From Paraspadella gotoi (lineage: Eukaryota; Chaetognatha): a stretch of DNA of 64,000 nucleotides. The notes below the pieces were generated by a model, which worked only from the letters and a program-made list of their open reading frames with translations, had not been told where the DNA came from and searched no databases. Each line of letters starts with the position of its first letter. Position 1 is the stretch's first letter. Below are positions 33,143 to 43,215 of the stretch, piece after piece. The stretch covers positions 29,661,962-29,725,961 of the forward strand of contig CM119263.1 in assembly GCA_051294375.1 (NCBI GenBank), given 5' to 3'. A program made the translations under genes and the position numbers.

Positions 33143-33388
33143 GAAGGAAGATTTAAAAAAAGGGTCATGGGAGAGAGAGTTTGGGGCTGATTATTTAGGT
33201 GACATAAACAGATCGGAAATTGTAGATACTGAAAAGGACACATCAAGAAAGGCAGGGCTTACAAAAAGCGGAGGCAGATAAGTGGAAAGCAGAGATTTAA
33301 GCCTTAAAAGAAAAGAAAATTTAAAAGGAGATTAGAAGAGTAAAAGAAGAAGAAGAGAGAAACTTTTTTTGAAAATAAATTGATGATA

Positions 33389-33390
33389 AT

Positions 33391-33480
<90 letters not shown>

Positions 33481-33481
33481 T
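33389..33481. repeat. (TAA)n, long and pure
   Basis: About 30 units of AAT/TAA. The poly-Ile or poly-Leu minus-strand frame is an artefact. Confidence 0.95.
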
Positions 33482-33589
33482 GATAATAAATAAATGATTC
33501 CTTTCCCCGTGAATTGGGTGTCAAGAGCGAAATTCCCACGAGAAGCGGACTCTAACGAGTACGAGAAGCGATCGCCCTCTTTCCGCTTC

Positions 33590-33665
33590 CCATTCCGGGG
33601 GTTAATGTCCTCGTGTCTCATTGTCTCGCGAATGTCGGGGTCGCGGGTTCGTGTCCCGATCGTCG
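33590..33665 (+). other. tRNA-like fragment (B-box and T-arm)
   Basis: GCGGGTTCGTGTCCCG at 33643-33658 forms a T-arm with four of five pairs and a TTCGTGT loop. Upstream GCGAATGTCGGGGTC resembles the anticodon-variable region of tRNA-derived repeats, but no full cloverleaf or acceptor stem is present. It may be a tRNA pseudogene or SINE piece. Confidence 0.3.
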
Positions 33666-34267
33666 CCCTCCTCTCTTTGTCACTTGAGAAAGTTGGAAAA
33701 GAGAGAAAGAGGAATTTTTAACTTTAATTATATTATATTTCTTGATAAACATGTTTAATAGAGCGTAGTGAATGTTACGTATGAAAATTCTAAAAGTCAA
33801 TTAATTTGCAAAAAAAAAATTAATTTTACTTTTTTAAAAATTGAAAATAGGATTTTCTTAATTCTGATTGCAGATTTGAATTCCTCGTCAAAAGTTGATA
33901 AAAGAAAATAAAAATCATTTTTAAAAATTCTTTTCTACCCCTCTCTTCTTCCTCCTCCTCCGCCTCTTCTTCCTCCTCCTTCTCTTCCTCCTCTTCCTCC
34001 TAACCCGACTCGACCCGAGTTAACCTTCCGATTCTCGATTCAAACGCTTCTTTCGAGAAAAGGAAAAAAGAGAAGGAAAATAGAAAGGAAAAGTCAAGAA
34101 AGAGAAGGAAAATAGAAAGGAAAAGGAAAAAAAGAGAAGGAAAATAGAAAGGAAAAGGAAAGAAAAGAAAAGAAAATAAAAGAAAAGAGTATAAGAATAG
34201 AAAAGAAAAAAATGGAAAAGAGAAATAAGTTTAAGGAAGGAAATTATAATAAAAATTATTACTATGG
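33666..34267. repeat. A+T-rich unassigned, then (CTC)n and GGAAAATAGAAAGGAAAAG tandem
   Basis: 33940-34000 is CTC/CTT repeat. 34065-34165 has three copies of a unit with GAGAAGGAAAATAGAAAGG, followed by GAAAAG to 34200. Confidence 0.6.
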
Positions 34268-34400
34268 TAGTGAATAAACTGGACTGTTGAGAGAGTCTTG
34301 ATCGAAAGCTTGCAGGGTTTTTTATCTTTTACCAAACTTAACTTGTCAGAATGAAAGATAGCTTATTTTTGAGAATAAATGTATGTTTGTACCAGTTTCA
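34268..34400 (+). repeat. Dispersed repeat family A, copy 2 (short)
   Basis: GAGAGTCTTGATCGAAAGCT, TGCAGG, TAGCTTATTT and TTGTACCAGTTT match the family in order, but the middle (GATGGAGGACTTAAAC) is missing. Confidence 0.65.
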
Positions 34401-34609
34401 TGACTGTCATAAAAAACAATGGGCCTCGGATTCATACCGTAAATTTTTATAAAAAACAAACAAAATCAAGGTTGTCCGACTTCAGAGCCAAATTATTTTT
34501 TTCTGTTATTACTCGAATAATATTTTTATTCTCAGTCGGTCATGGAATTCTTTTTATTTTTGAGTCAAGAACAAATCTATAAATAGAATATAGGAATGAG
34601 GAGGAGGAG

Positions 34610-34640
<31 letters not shown>

Positions 34641-34940
34641 CGTCAGACGCCGAGGACAGAAGCAAAACAAGGCAATGAGGAAACAAATTTTAAGATGGAG
34701 TTTTTATTGAATTCCTTTCTTGTCTCTCGGGGAGAAAATTTGGAATATGGATGAGGAGAAAATGAAGGGAGAAGAAAAATGAAAGAAATGAAGTAAAAGA
34801 TGGAGTGAAAAAAGCAAAAGGAAGAAAATGAAACAAAAGCTGGGAAAAGAAAATGTAATAAAGGGAAGAGAATGAAAAAGGGAGCGAGAGATGAGAGAGA
34901 AAGAAGAAAATACAAGTAAAAAAAGAGAAGAAAATGAGTT
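34401..34940. repeat. Unassigned, then GGA and A/G-rich tracts
   Basis: 34590-34642 is GGAGGAAGA repeat and 34740-34935 is A/G-rich. No gene recognised. Confidence 0.5.
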
Positions 34941-34978
<38 letters not shown>

Positions 34979-35745
34979 GAATCTTAGGAATGTTTGCTTC
35001 TCACTACCGACCTGGCAGACTGCATTTTCGATTGAATTCTATGGCGAGGGAGAAAAGAGAGATTGTCAACTTGAAACTTGAAACAAAGAGAATGGAGAAG
35101 AGGTCACAAGGGAAAGATAGGGACGGAAAAAAAAGGAAAGAAAAAAGAGAAGAAAAAGGAAATAAAAGTGAAAGAAAAGAAAGGAAAGACAAAATAGAAG
35201 AGAAAAGGAAAAAAAGAGAGGAAAGACAAAGGAGAAGAAAAAGAAAAGAAAAGTGAAAGAAAAGAGAGGAAAGACAAAAGAGAAGAAAAAGGAAATAAAA
35301 GGAAAAAGAAAGAGAGGAAAGTCAAAAGAAAAGAAAAAGAAAAAAAAAGAGAGGAAAGACAAAAGAGAAGAAAAAGGAAAGAAAAGTGAAAGAAAAGAAA
35401 GAAAAGACAAAAGAGAAGAAAAAGGAAAGAAAAGTGAAAGAAAAGAGAGGAAAGAAAAATAGAAAAAAAAGAAAAGAAAAGCGAAAGAAAAGAGAGAAAA
35501 GACAAAAGAGAAGAAAAAGGAAAAAAAAGAGAGGAAAGACAAAAGAAAAGAAAAAGAAAAGAAAAGTAAAAGAAAAGAGAGGAGGAACAAAAGAGAAGAA
35601 AAAGGAAAGAAAAGTGAAAGAAAAGAGAGGAAAGACAAAAGAGAAGAAAAAGAAAAGAAAAGTGAAAGAAAAGAGAGGAAAGACTAAAAAAAGTGAAAGA
35701 AAAGACAGGAAAGACAAAAAAAAAGAAAAGTAAAAGAAAAAAGGT
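34941..35745. repeat. (GA)n and a 48-bp-class polypurine minisatellite
   Basis: 34941-34976 is AG. 35095-35745 consists of variable units (about 33-48 bp) built from GTGAAAGAAAAGAGAGG, AAAGACAAAAGAGAAG and AAAAAGGAAAGAAAA. Several Lys/Glu/Arg and Phe/Ser/Leu frames over it are artefacts. Confidence 0.8.
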
Positions 35746-35814
35746 TCACATTTTGCTTCCTCTGTTTTATCGCTTCTTCTGTCGAGAGTCGATGCTTCCA
35801 AGCCTGCTACTTTT

Positions 35815-35892
<78 letters not shown>
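35815..35892. repeat. (TC)n
   Basis: Two TC runs separated by CCCC. Confidence 0.95.
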
Positions 35893-35893
<1 letters not shown>

Positions 35894-36294
35894 AATAGTT
35901 TGGGCAGACTTTTTTAAATTTAGACCTTTCCTTTCCCTCCCCTCGGGTAGAACGAAAATGCCGCTAATTATCAAAAAATTCAGAAAATTAGAAAAAAAAA
36001 GAAGTTTGGCGCAAATTAAAAATAAACTCGAGGAGAGAGAAAAACCCAAAACAATCAAGTTAGAAAGGAGAGAGNNNNNNNNNNAGAGAGAGAGTCGGAA
36101 GATTGGCTGACGGTTTGATAGGCGACAGATCCTGCACCCAATGCGTTTGCTTGCTTCATCATGGGGATTTTTTTACGTCATTGCAGACTAAGAAAAGTTT
36201 CAACTATAGTAATTACTAAAAACAAATGGTTGATTATGTCATAATAATTTGCATTAAAATCAATTTTTATAGAAAACGAAACAATAATTATTTT
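35893..36294. other. Unassigned, with a 10-N gap inside (GA)n
   Basis: The 10-N gap 36075-36084 lies within AGAGAG. The flanks are A+T-rich with no gene recognised. Confidence 0.4.
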
Positions 36295-36515
36295 CTGCAT
36301 TGCATCGGAAAACCGTCTTTTGTTCTTTTTTTTTAAACAAAAAGTGGCGCAAGCAGTCGCTTAAGATTTGCGGTTCTTTCTGTATAAGCAAAAATAACAA
36401 AAGAGCAACCATGGGAAAATTAAAAAAACGATTATAAGCATTTGAAACGACAGACCGACCGAAGAGTGACTTATTGAGTGCTCGAGTTCTCGCGGCGCAT
36501 CTAAAAAATGAGAAA
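36295..36515 (+). repeat. Dispersed repeat family B, copy 2 (3' half)
   Basis: CTGCATTGCATC, AGTGGCGCAAGCAGTCGCTT, AGATTTGCGGTT, GACAGACCGACCGAAGAGTG, ACTTATTGAGTG and TCTCGCGGCGCATCTAAAAA match the 3' half of the 11590 copy in order. Its terminal palindrome is partly eroded. Confidence 0.65.
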
Positions 36516-36589
36516 GAGAAAATTTAAAAGCTGAAGGCGCGAGTTTAATTCGAATTCAGAAGAGAATGTTTTCTTTTCCCGCCAAGAAG

Positions 36590-36785
36590 TTTTAACTTTC
36601 AACTTTCACTCCTCGCTCTCTTTCTACTTTCAACTTCCACGCCTTGCTTTCTTTCTACTTTCAACTTTCACCCCTTGCTCTCTTTCTATTTTCAACTTTC
36701 ACGTCTTGCTCTCTTTCTACTTTCTACTTTCACACTTGCTCTCTTTCTAATTTCACGCTTGCTCTCTTTCAAATTTAATCCTTGC
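36590..36785. repeat. 31-bp tandem, about six copies
   Basis: The unit contains CTTTCAACTTTCACCCCTTG and CTCTCTTTCTA. Later copies shorten to about 24 bp. Confidence 0.8.
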
Positions 36786-36904
36786 GTATCTCTTTCACTC
36801 TTTCTTTCAACTTTCAACTTTCAAGCCTTCGATTCTCTTATTTGGATTTACTACAATTAAACTTTTTCACTTTTATCTTTCTCTCATTCTATCTTTTCTG
36901 TCTT

Positions 36905-36982
36905 TCAATTTTCAACAACAAGAACAACAAGAACAAGAACAACAACAACAACAACAACAACAACTACAACAACAACAACCTT
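36905..36982. repeat. (ACA)n/ACAAGA
   Basis: ACAACAAGAACAAG, then pure ACA to 36980. Confidence 0.9.
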
Positions 36983-37224
36983 CTGCTCCAAACGACGACT
37001 AACATCCTTTGGGCCTGAAGGTTTTTTCTCCCTTCATATTCTACGGAGGAATTTGACCTGAAATAAACCGGGACGTTAAACCCGAAATTGTTTCTCTTTG
37101 CGAGAGCGAGAGCGAGAGAGAGAGAGAGAGAGAGAGAGANNNNNNNNNNNNNNNNNNNNNNNNNCCCACACACGCAGAGACGCCACCTGTACCACCTCAC
37201 AGAACGCATTCGCGCACGACTTAA

Positions 37225-37360
37225 TCCCCATCCATGCCATCCATCATCAACTCCGCCACTCCAGCCAACAGCCTCTCAGCCCACTCTCAGCTCCACTCCC
37301 CAGCAAAACGCCCACTCCCAACCACCCGACCACTCCACCCCATCACCACCTCCTCTTGGG
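37225..37360 (+). repeat. C-rich inverted-repeat arm, left
   Basis: CATCAACTCCGCCACTCCAG, then CCTCTCAGCC, CAGCAAAACGCC and CCACCC correspond in order to the complement of 37690-37815. The three open frames across 37088-37675 reflect G/T-poor sequence rather than coding selection. A 25-N gap (37140-37164) precedes the arm. Confidence 0.5.
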
Positions 37361-37535
37361 ATCCCATCTACAAAACAAACGCGGTTCACCACGCTCGACG
37401 ACGGCACACCTCCTTCGCTTTCGCCGCGCCGCAGCCAACAACTCCCCCGCGAAAACCAACCAGAAACACACACACACGCGCTTCTCTGCTTCGCCTCTCC
37501 TTCTCTCCGCTCGCTCGCCTTAGTGCATCTCTCGT

Positions 37536-37574
<39 letters not shown>

Positions 37575-37689
37575 CGACTAACACGAGCGAAGAAAACAAC
37601 GAAAACCTTTTGTTTTCTTTGTTTTGTCGCGAGTTTTCTCGGCGCCAAACGAAAGTTTTCCTCTCGACCTTTTAAGCCCTTTTTTTTTA

Positions 37690-37815
37690 GATGGGAGTTC
37701 AAAGAGTTGATGGGGTGATTGGGGTGGTTGGAGTGGCTTTGCTGGAGTGACTGGAATGGCTGGAGAGGCTTTGCTGGAGTGGCGTTGATGGAGTATGATG
37801 GGTGATGATGGGGAA
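37690..37815 (-). repeat. G/T-rich inverted-repeat arm, right
   Basis: The complement reads CATCAACGCCACTCCAGC, AAAGCCTCTCCAGCC, CAGCAAAGCCACTCC, AACCACCCC, resembling 37225-37360. The spacer carries a (GA)n at 37538-37571. Within each arm there is also a short GCTGGAGTGGCTTT-type repetition, so shared low complexity contributes to the match. Confidence 0.45.
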
Positions 37816-38148
37816 GTCTCGAGATGGCGTTTGGCTTTTGATGGGGTAAAGTGAGTATTTCAACTTTCAAGTATTGACTGAGTTCATTTCAATTTGGAAG
37901 GGAGCGACGCAGACTGAAGAGATTCAAGTTCGAAAGCGATTTGACGAATGAGTTGATTAAGTCACTTGTAAATTGTAATGTATCTATTGTATCTAATGTA
38001 TTGTAAGGATTGTGAAATGAAACATCAGTTTGCAACCCCAGGTAGAATGATCACAGAAATGTTCCTAGGGACGATTTACAGTCACTGAAAATCTTTTGCG
38101 ACGAGAGTTTGGAAAGAAAAAGGTTAAAGGTCAAAGAAACCGGGAAAA
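37816..38148. other. Unassigned unique sequence
   Basis: TGTATCTATTGTATCTAATG near 37980 is a short tandem. No gene recognised. Confidence 0.35.
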
Positions 38149-38397
38149 CGCGACGCGACGACGATGACGACGATGACGACGACGACGACGACGATGATTA
38201 CGACGATGATGATAAAGACGATAGCGACGATGAAGACGATGACGACGACGACGATGAAGACGATGACGACGATCATAGAGACGATGATGATGTTTACGAC
38301 GACGAAGATGATGACGAGGACGATGACGGCGATGATGATGACATCGATGACAATGGCAATGTTATCATCGATGATAACGATGAAGACGATAACGAAA
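38149..38397. repeat. (GAC)n/(GAT)n, Asp-coding in one frame
   Basis: GACGATGAY repeat. The 106-codon plus frame (38109-38429) is largely Asp, the shifted frame is Thr/Met. I treat it as microsatellite. A similar tract is at 39176-39362. Confidence 0.85.
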
Positions 38398-38454
38398 ATT
38401 TGACTAAAGAAAACCTTGGGTTTCTTTGAAACGAAGTTTGGTTCAGCGGTGGAG

Positions 38455-38645
38455 CGAGGTCAGAGGTCAAAGGTCAAAGGTGAGGGGAGAGAGGGGAGAG
38501 AACTGGGGTCAGGTGGGGTCAGGTTGGGTCAAGTTTGGTCAGGATGGGTCAGGTTGAGTCAGGATGGTTCCGTTTGGTTTAGGGTGGGTTAGGTTGGGTC
38601 AAGGTCAGTCAGAGTGGGTCAGGTTGGGTCAGGTTGGGAAGGGAG
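38455..38645 (+). promoter_or_regulatory. Array of nuclear-receptor-type half-sites, 7-bp then 10-bp period
   Basis: Four half-sites AGGTCA, AGGTCA, AGGTCA, AGGTGA start at 38457, 38464, 38471 and 38478, so each is separated by one base (DR1). From about 38505 to 38640 the word GGGTCAGGTT repeats at 10-bp spacing with variants (TGGTCA, GAGTCA, GGGTTA). This puts RGGTCA-like half-sites at DR4 spacing and on the same face of the helix. AGGTCA direct repeats bind RXR-type receptors. Whether this is regulatory or just a minisatellite is not decidable from sequence. Confidence 0.4.
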
Positions 38646-38889
38646 CGAGAGGAAATAAAGGGTTGAGAGTCGAGATGTTGACCGTCGTAAAGGTAAGTTT
38701 AATTCGATGGTCGAATCTGGGTAAGGGAAGTGGATAGGGATGAGGTCAGACATTGGGCATGGGACAAGGGACATGGGACATAGCACGTGGGACACAGACG
38801 GTTAGTTGATAACTCTCTCTTTTCCTCTCTTTCTTAACGATTCAGTCCCAACTGTGAAAAAGGAAGAGTGAGAGAGAGAGAGAGAGAGA
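38646..38889. repeat. GGGACATG-type repeats and a (GA)n edge
   Basis: GGGACAAGGGACATGGGACA at 38761-38780 and related words to 38800. (GA)n at 38868-38889 runs into the 151-N gap 38890-39040. Confidence 0.6.
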
Positions 38890-39175
38890 NNNNNNNNNNN
38901 NNNNNNNNNNNNNNNNNNNNNNNNNNNNNNNNNNNNNNNNNNNNNNNNNNNNNNNNNNNNNNNNNNNNNNNNNNNNNNNNNNNNNNNNNNNNNNNNNNNN
39001 NNNNNNNNNNNNNNNNNNNNNNNNNNNNNNNNNNNNNNNNAAGGCTACGTTCGTGGGTAAATGCAGCTCGCCAGGAAAGAGGTCAGGTAACTGGGCCACA
39101 TCTATGGTCAGCACCATGAATATTCCATTTCGCCAATTTCAACACCATTTCTCCGTCGGGAGATTAAAATCTAGG

Positions 39176-39362
39176 ATGACGACGACGACGACGACGAAGA
39201 AGAAGACGATGATAACGACGACGATGACGACGACGATGATCATGACGACGATAAGAAAGACAAACACGATGCATGTGATGATAGGGACGACGACGATGGA
39301 GATGACGGCGATGACGACGACGACAACGATGACGACGACGATGAGGACGACGACGACGACAA
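39176..39362. repeat. (GAC)n/(GAT)n, second tract
   Basis: Same composition as 38149-38397. Gives Met/Thr and Ser frames. The 39431-39579 gap follows. Confidence 0.85.
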
Positions 39363-39579
39363 ACCCAATGACATCGGCTGAGAATCTATTTTTAGAAGAG
39401 TCACATTTGCATTATTGAGCGCGAAATATGNNNNNNNNNNNNNNNNNNNNNNNNNNNNNNNNNNNNNNNNNNNNNNNNNNNNNNNNNNNNNNNNNNNNNN
39501 NNNNNNNNNNNNNNNNNNNNNNNNNNNNNNNNNNNNNNNNNNNNNNNNNNNNNNNNNNNNNNNNNNNNNNNNNNNNNNN

Positions 39580-39879
39580 GAGACTGAGTGAGAGATTACT
39601 ATAGCAACATAAAACAGCATTTCAGCGAAACGAAATATTTTAATTCTGATATCAGCCGATATATATTCGAATATGGGATATAAAAAAGTGGAAGCTTACT
39701 TAAAATTCATAAACATTTATTAAATATTAATGTTATTATGAATTCAAACAAAAAATGGCAGAAAATGGCCATTAGGAGAAAAAAACATAGAGAAAAAAAA
39801 TCATCTCATCTTTCAGGATCCAATTTTGGTGAGTTTACTCCATGTTTTCTTTGACCTTTTCTTTATTCAAGTCCAACCT
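39580..39879. other. A+T-rich unassigned sequence
   Basis: No gene recognised. ATATCAGCCGATATATATTC near 39647 is a weak palindrome. AAAAAATGGCAGAAAATGGC is at 39751. Confidence 0.35.
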
Positions 39880-41515
39880 CTCATTTTTTCCCTTTTTTCC
39901 TCATTTTTTTCTTCATTTTTTTCCTTTTTCCCCCTTTCTTTTTACTTTTTGCAGCTTTTTTTTATCTTTTCCTTCTTTTTTCTCCTTTTTCTCCTTTTCC
40001 ATCCTTTTTTCCTCTTTTTCTTTTCNNNNNNNNNNNNNNNNNNNNNNNNNNNNNNNNNNNNNNNNNNNNNNNNNNNNNNNNNNNNNNNNNNNNNNNNNNN
40101 NNNNNNNNNNNNNNNNNNNNNNNNNNNNNNNNNNNNNNNNNNNNNNNNNNNNNNNNNNNNNNNNNNNNNNNNNNNNNNNNNNNNNNNNNNNNNNNNNNNN
40201 NNNNNNNNNNNNNNNNNNNNNNNNNNNNNNNNNNNNNNNNNNNNNNNNNNNNNNNNNNNNNNNNNNNNNNNNNNNNNNNNNNNNNNNNNNNNNNNNNNNN
40301 NNNNNNNNNNNNNNNNNNNNNNNNNNNNNTTTATCCTTTCTTTTTCCTCCTTTTTTTCCCCTTTTCCTTATTTTTTTATCCTTTCATTTTTCCATAATTT
40401 TCTTTTATGACTTTCGCCATTTTTTTCCCTCTGATTTTCTTCCTTCTTCCTTCCTCTCCCCCCCCTCCGCCCCCAGTTTTTCTTTTTCTCTCTTTTATCT
40501 TTTTCTTTGTCTTTTAATGTCTTTTTTTTCCAAAACTTTTTCTTTTTTTCTCGTTGCTTTTTTTTATTTTGCTTTCACGAGTTTCGCTTCTACTTTGTTA
40601 ATTGATTTTTTTGGTTTTATTTGCTTTTTTCTCTCTCTCTCAATTTAAAGTTAATTCTTTTTTTATCTTTCCAAATTTACTCTACTTTCTTTCCTTTTTA
40701 TTTTCCTTCTTAAAACCATTTTTTCGATTTTTCGTTTGTTTTTACAGCAATGTTATTTTTGCCTTCTCTTTCTTTACCGCTGTTCCTTCTCTTTTTCTTT
40801 TACTTTCTTCCTTTTACTTTTTTTCTTTCCTTTCTTTTTCCTTTTTCATTACACTTTANNNNNNNNNNTTTACTTTCTTCCTTTGACTTTTTTTCTTTCC
40901 TTTCTATTTCCTTTTCCATTTTATTTTCTTTTCATTTTCATTACACTTTACTTTTTCTTTACTCTTCCCTTTCATTTCCTTTTTATTTCAATTTCCTTTT
41001 CCTTTCCCTTTTTCTTACCTTTCTCTATCCTATTCCTTTTCTTTTCCCTTTCTCTTTCCTTTTACTTTACTCTTCCTTTCCCTTTACTTTTCCTTTCCCC
41101 TTTTCCCCTTTCCTTTCCCTTTCATTTTCCTTTTCCTTTCCATTTCCTTTTCCTTTTCCTTTCTTTTTCCTTTTCGTTTCCTCTTTTTCCCTTTCTTTTT
41201 CCCTTTTCTTTCCCCTTTTACCCCTTTCCAATTCCTTATATTTTCCCTTTCTCTTCCCTTTCTTTTTCTTACCTATTTTTTTCCTTTTCTTTTCCTTTTC
41301 TTTTTCCTTTTCCTTTTCTTTTCCCTTTCCCTTTCCTTTCTTTTTCTTTCTTATTTTTTCACTTTTCATTTCCTTTTCTTTTTCCTTTTCTTTTTCCTTT
41401 CTTTTTCCTTTATTTTTATTTCCCTGTCTCTCCTCGTTTTTCTTGTTTCTTCATTTTTCTTTTTTCTCTTCTTCCATATATTCTAATCTCTTCTATTCCT
41501 TTCCTCGCCCTCCCT
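39880..41515. repeat. Polypyrimidine region over 1.3 kb, two gaps inside
   Basis: CTTTTTCC, TTTCCTTTTCC and CCTTTTCC units with very few purines, broken by gaps 40026-40329 and 40859-40868. Frames of 194-337 codons across it are Phe/Ser/Pro/Leu artefacts. The 10-N gap is flanked by near-identical 55-bp sequences. Confidence 0.85.
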
Positions 41516-41521
41516 ATCCAT

Positions 41522-41523
41522 CT

Positions 41524-41580
<57 letters not shown>

Positions 41581-41693
41581 CTCTCTCTCTCCTTTTTCGT
41601 TCTTTTAATCTGCGAAACTTTTCTATTTTCTTCCTTTCGCGTCGGACAAGCGAGGGACGGAGAGAGAGCGAGAGATAGGAAGAGAGAGAGACG

Positions 41694-41731
<38 letters not shown>

Positions 41732-41735
41732 GAAA
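41522..41735. repeat. (TC)n then (GA)n facing pair
   Basis: 41522-41592 is TC and 41659-41733 is GA, separated by 66 bp of unique sequence, so the two could pair as a hairpin stem. Confidence 0.85.
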
Positions 41736-41792
41736 TGGTGAAGAAAGACGAGAAAAACTGTGAATCGACCAGGAGACGTGAAGCGTTGTCCC

Positions 41793-41875
41793 CGACACGT
41801 TGTCACGTTGTCAATTTGTCACGTTGTCAATTTGTCACTTTGTCGATTTGTCACGTCGTTAATTTGTCACGTCTA
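41793..41875. repeat. GTCACGTTGTCAATTT tandem
   Basis: 9-bp steps alternating GTCACGTT and GTCAATTT, about nine steps, with drift to GTCACTTT and GTCGATTT. Confidence 0.8.
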
Positions 41876-42084
41876 CTTCTCGTATTTGCAACTTTTCACG
41901 ATGTAGTAGAATCGTAAAGCTTAATTAACCGAATATAATAATATCAAAGTTTTATTTTTGTCATGTCCTTTCACGTCATCGTTATTTAATCTGGTTAATT
42001 TATTCGAATAGGATCGTAGAAATAGGAGCGATAAAATATATAATATAACCTTGTACTTTTCACACTTAACGACGAGTAAAAAGA

Positions 42085-42297
42085 ATGTCACGTGAGACAT
42101 GGAACGGCTCGGTTGATTTTTCACGCTCGAGTGATATCTCCAGTTTTCTCTACGCCTCGTATCGACAACCAATGGAATCAGGGATAATAAACAAACTAGA
42201 TCACGTAAAAGATCCCCTTATAAATGATCCAGTTTCAATTAACTCCATTCCAGCTCCACCATCGACATGCTCCAGTATAAACCGGCTCCAGTCGTGA
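42085..42297 (+). CDS. Unrecognised 70-codon open frame
   Basis: ATG at 42085, stop at 42295. Composition is balanced and not repeat-derived (starts MSRETWNGSVDF, contains SSFLYASYRQPMESG, ends CSSINRLQS). A CACGTG E-box overlaps its start (42089-42094). No domain recognised, no homologous frame elsewhere in the window. It may be a short exon or chance. Confidence 0.18.
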   Translation: MSRETWNGSVDFSRSSDISSFLYASYRQPMESGIINKLDHVKDPLINDPVSINSIPAPPSTCSSINRLQS

Positions 42298-42734
42298 CCT
42301 CCTCGCGTGGGAAGACACTTTCGTCACGACGACCCGCGCAGGGGCGAGCGAGGGCGTGGACCGGTCGAGCCAGACCGGGCGTGGGAGGCGAAGGAGGCGG
42401 CCATGGGAGTCAATGTTGTTATAGGGCGATAGGGGGCCGGGGGTGAGAGGCGGAGGTGGGAGGGTGGGGGGCGCAGGTGGTGGTGTGAGGTAGGGGGGTT
42501 GAGGGTAGACTGGGTAGTGGAGGTGGTCGAGATAAAAAATGGCGAAGGAAATGAGATGAATCGATGAAGTATTGAAATCAAGAAAGGGATTCGAACTGTA
42601 CAACAAATATTACAGATTATCGATTCACTTAATAAATATGTTATCTCGTCCCAGACTTTGGTAATTTAAGATTATTTCGACAGTATTTATTTTTATTTTT
42701 CAACAGTGATAAGAAGATGTGATAAGTGATAAGA
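42298..42734. other. GC-rich then A+T-rich sequence with a minus-strand B-box word
   Basis: 42300-42520 is G-rich (GGAGGTGGGAGGGTGGGGGG type, quadruplex-capable). GGGATTCGAACT at 42586 is a B-box word on the minus strand, but no tRNA fold surrounds it. Confidence 0.35.
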
Positions 42735-42985
42735 AGAATGTCACTAAAGATCATTCTGACATCATAGGCGATAATACTTCTGAGGCTATTAAATATTATT
42801 CTAACACCATAGGCATTAAGCTTTCCATTAAATATTATTCTTACACCATAGCTTATTAGCTTTCCATTTCATCAAAGATCATTTTGACATCAAAGACGAT
42901 AAGCTTTCCATGTCATTAAAGATCATTCTGACATCAAAGGCGATAAACTGTCCACGTCATTAAAGATCATTCTGCCTTCAATGTC
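42735..42985. repeat. 44-bp tandem, about 5.5 copies
   Basis: The unit contains CATTAAAGATCATTCTGACA and GGCGATAAGCTTTCCA. The two middle copies have drifted to TATTCTAACACCATAGGC. Confidence 0.8.
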
Positions 42986-43032
42986 ATATATATATAATAT
43001 ATATATATATAATTATATATCTGATATATCAG
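42986..43032. repeat. (AT)n with terminal palindrome
   Basis: TATATA repeat ending in CTGATATATCAG, a perfect 12-bp palindrome. Confidence 0.85.
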
Positions 43033-43145
43033 ACTCTAAAGCCACGAAATTCTTGCGGTTAAACGATTTTGAATCTGGAAAACCGAAACAAAATTTGATA
43101 AACATTTTTTGACTTCGATTCGATGGGGATTTAGATTTCACCTTT

Positions 43146-43215
43146 CGTCGTCGTCGTCGTCGTCGTCGTTGTTATTGTCGTTGTCGTTGTTAAAGTCGTC
43201 GTCGTCGTCGGCGCA
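43146..43215. repeat. (GTC)n/(GTT)n
   Basis: CGTCGTCGTC, then TTGTTATTGTCGTTGTCG, then GTC. Confidence 0.85.

Noticed and set aside
37088-37675. 195-codon Pro/Ser/Thr-rich protein
   Set aside because: The sequence is poor in G and T, leaving several frames open at once. It starts in (GA)n and spans a 25-N gap.
38109-38429. Asp-rich 106-codon frame as an acidic protein
   Set aside because: It is encoded by a GAC/GAT microsatellite. No supporting start, splice or conserved flank is seen.
38505-38640. Telomeric repeat
   Set aside because: The decamer GGGTCAGGTT is not a known telomere unit, is degenerate, and is internal.
40736-41763. Plus-strand frames of 290 and 337 codons
   Set aside because: They are translated polypyrimidine DNA crossing a 10-N gap, then GA repeat. 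There is no domain and the overlapping frames are also open.
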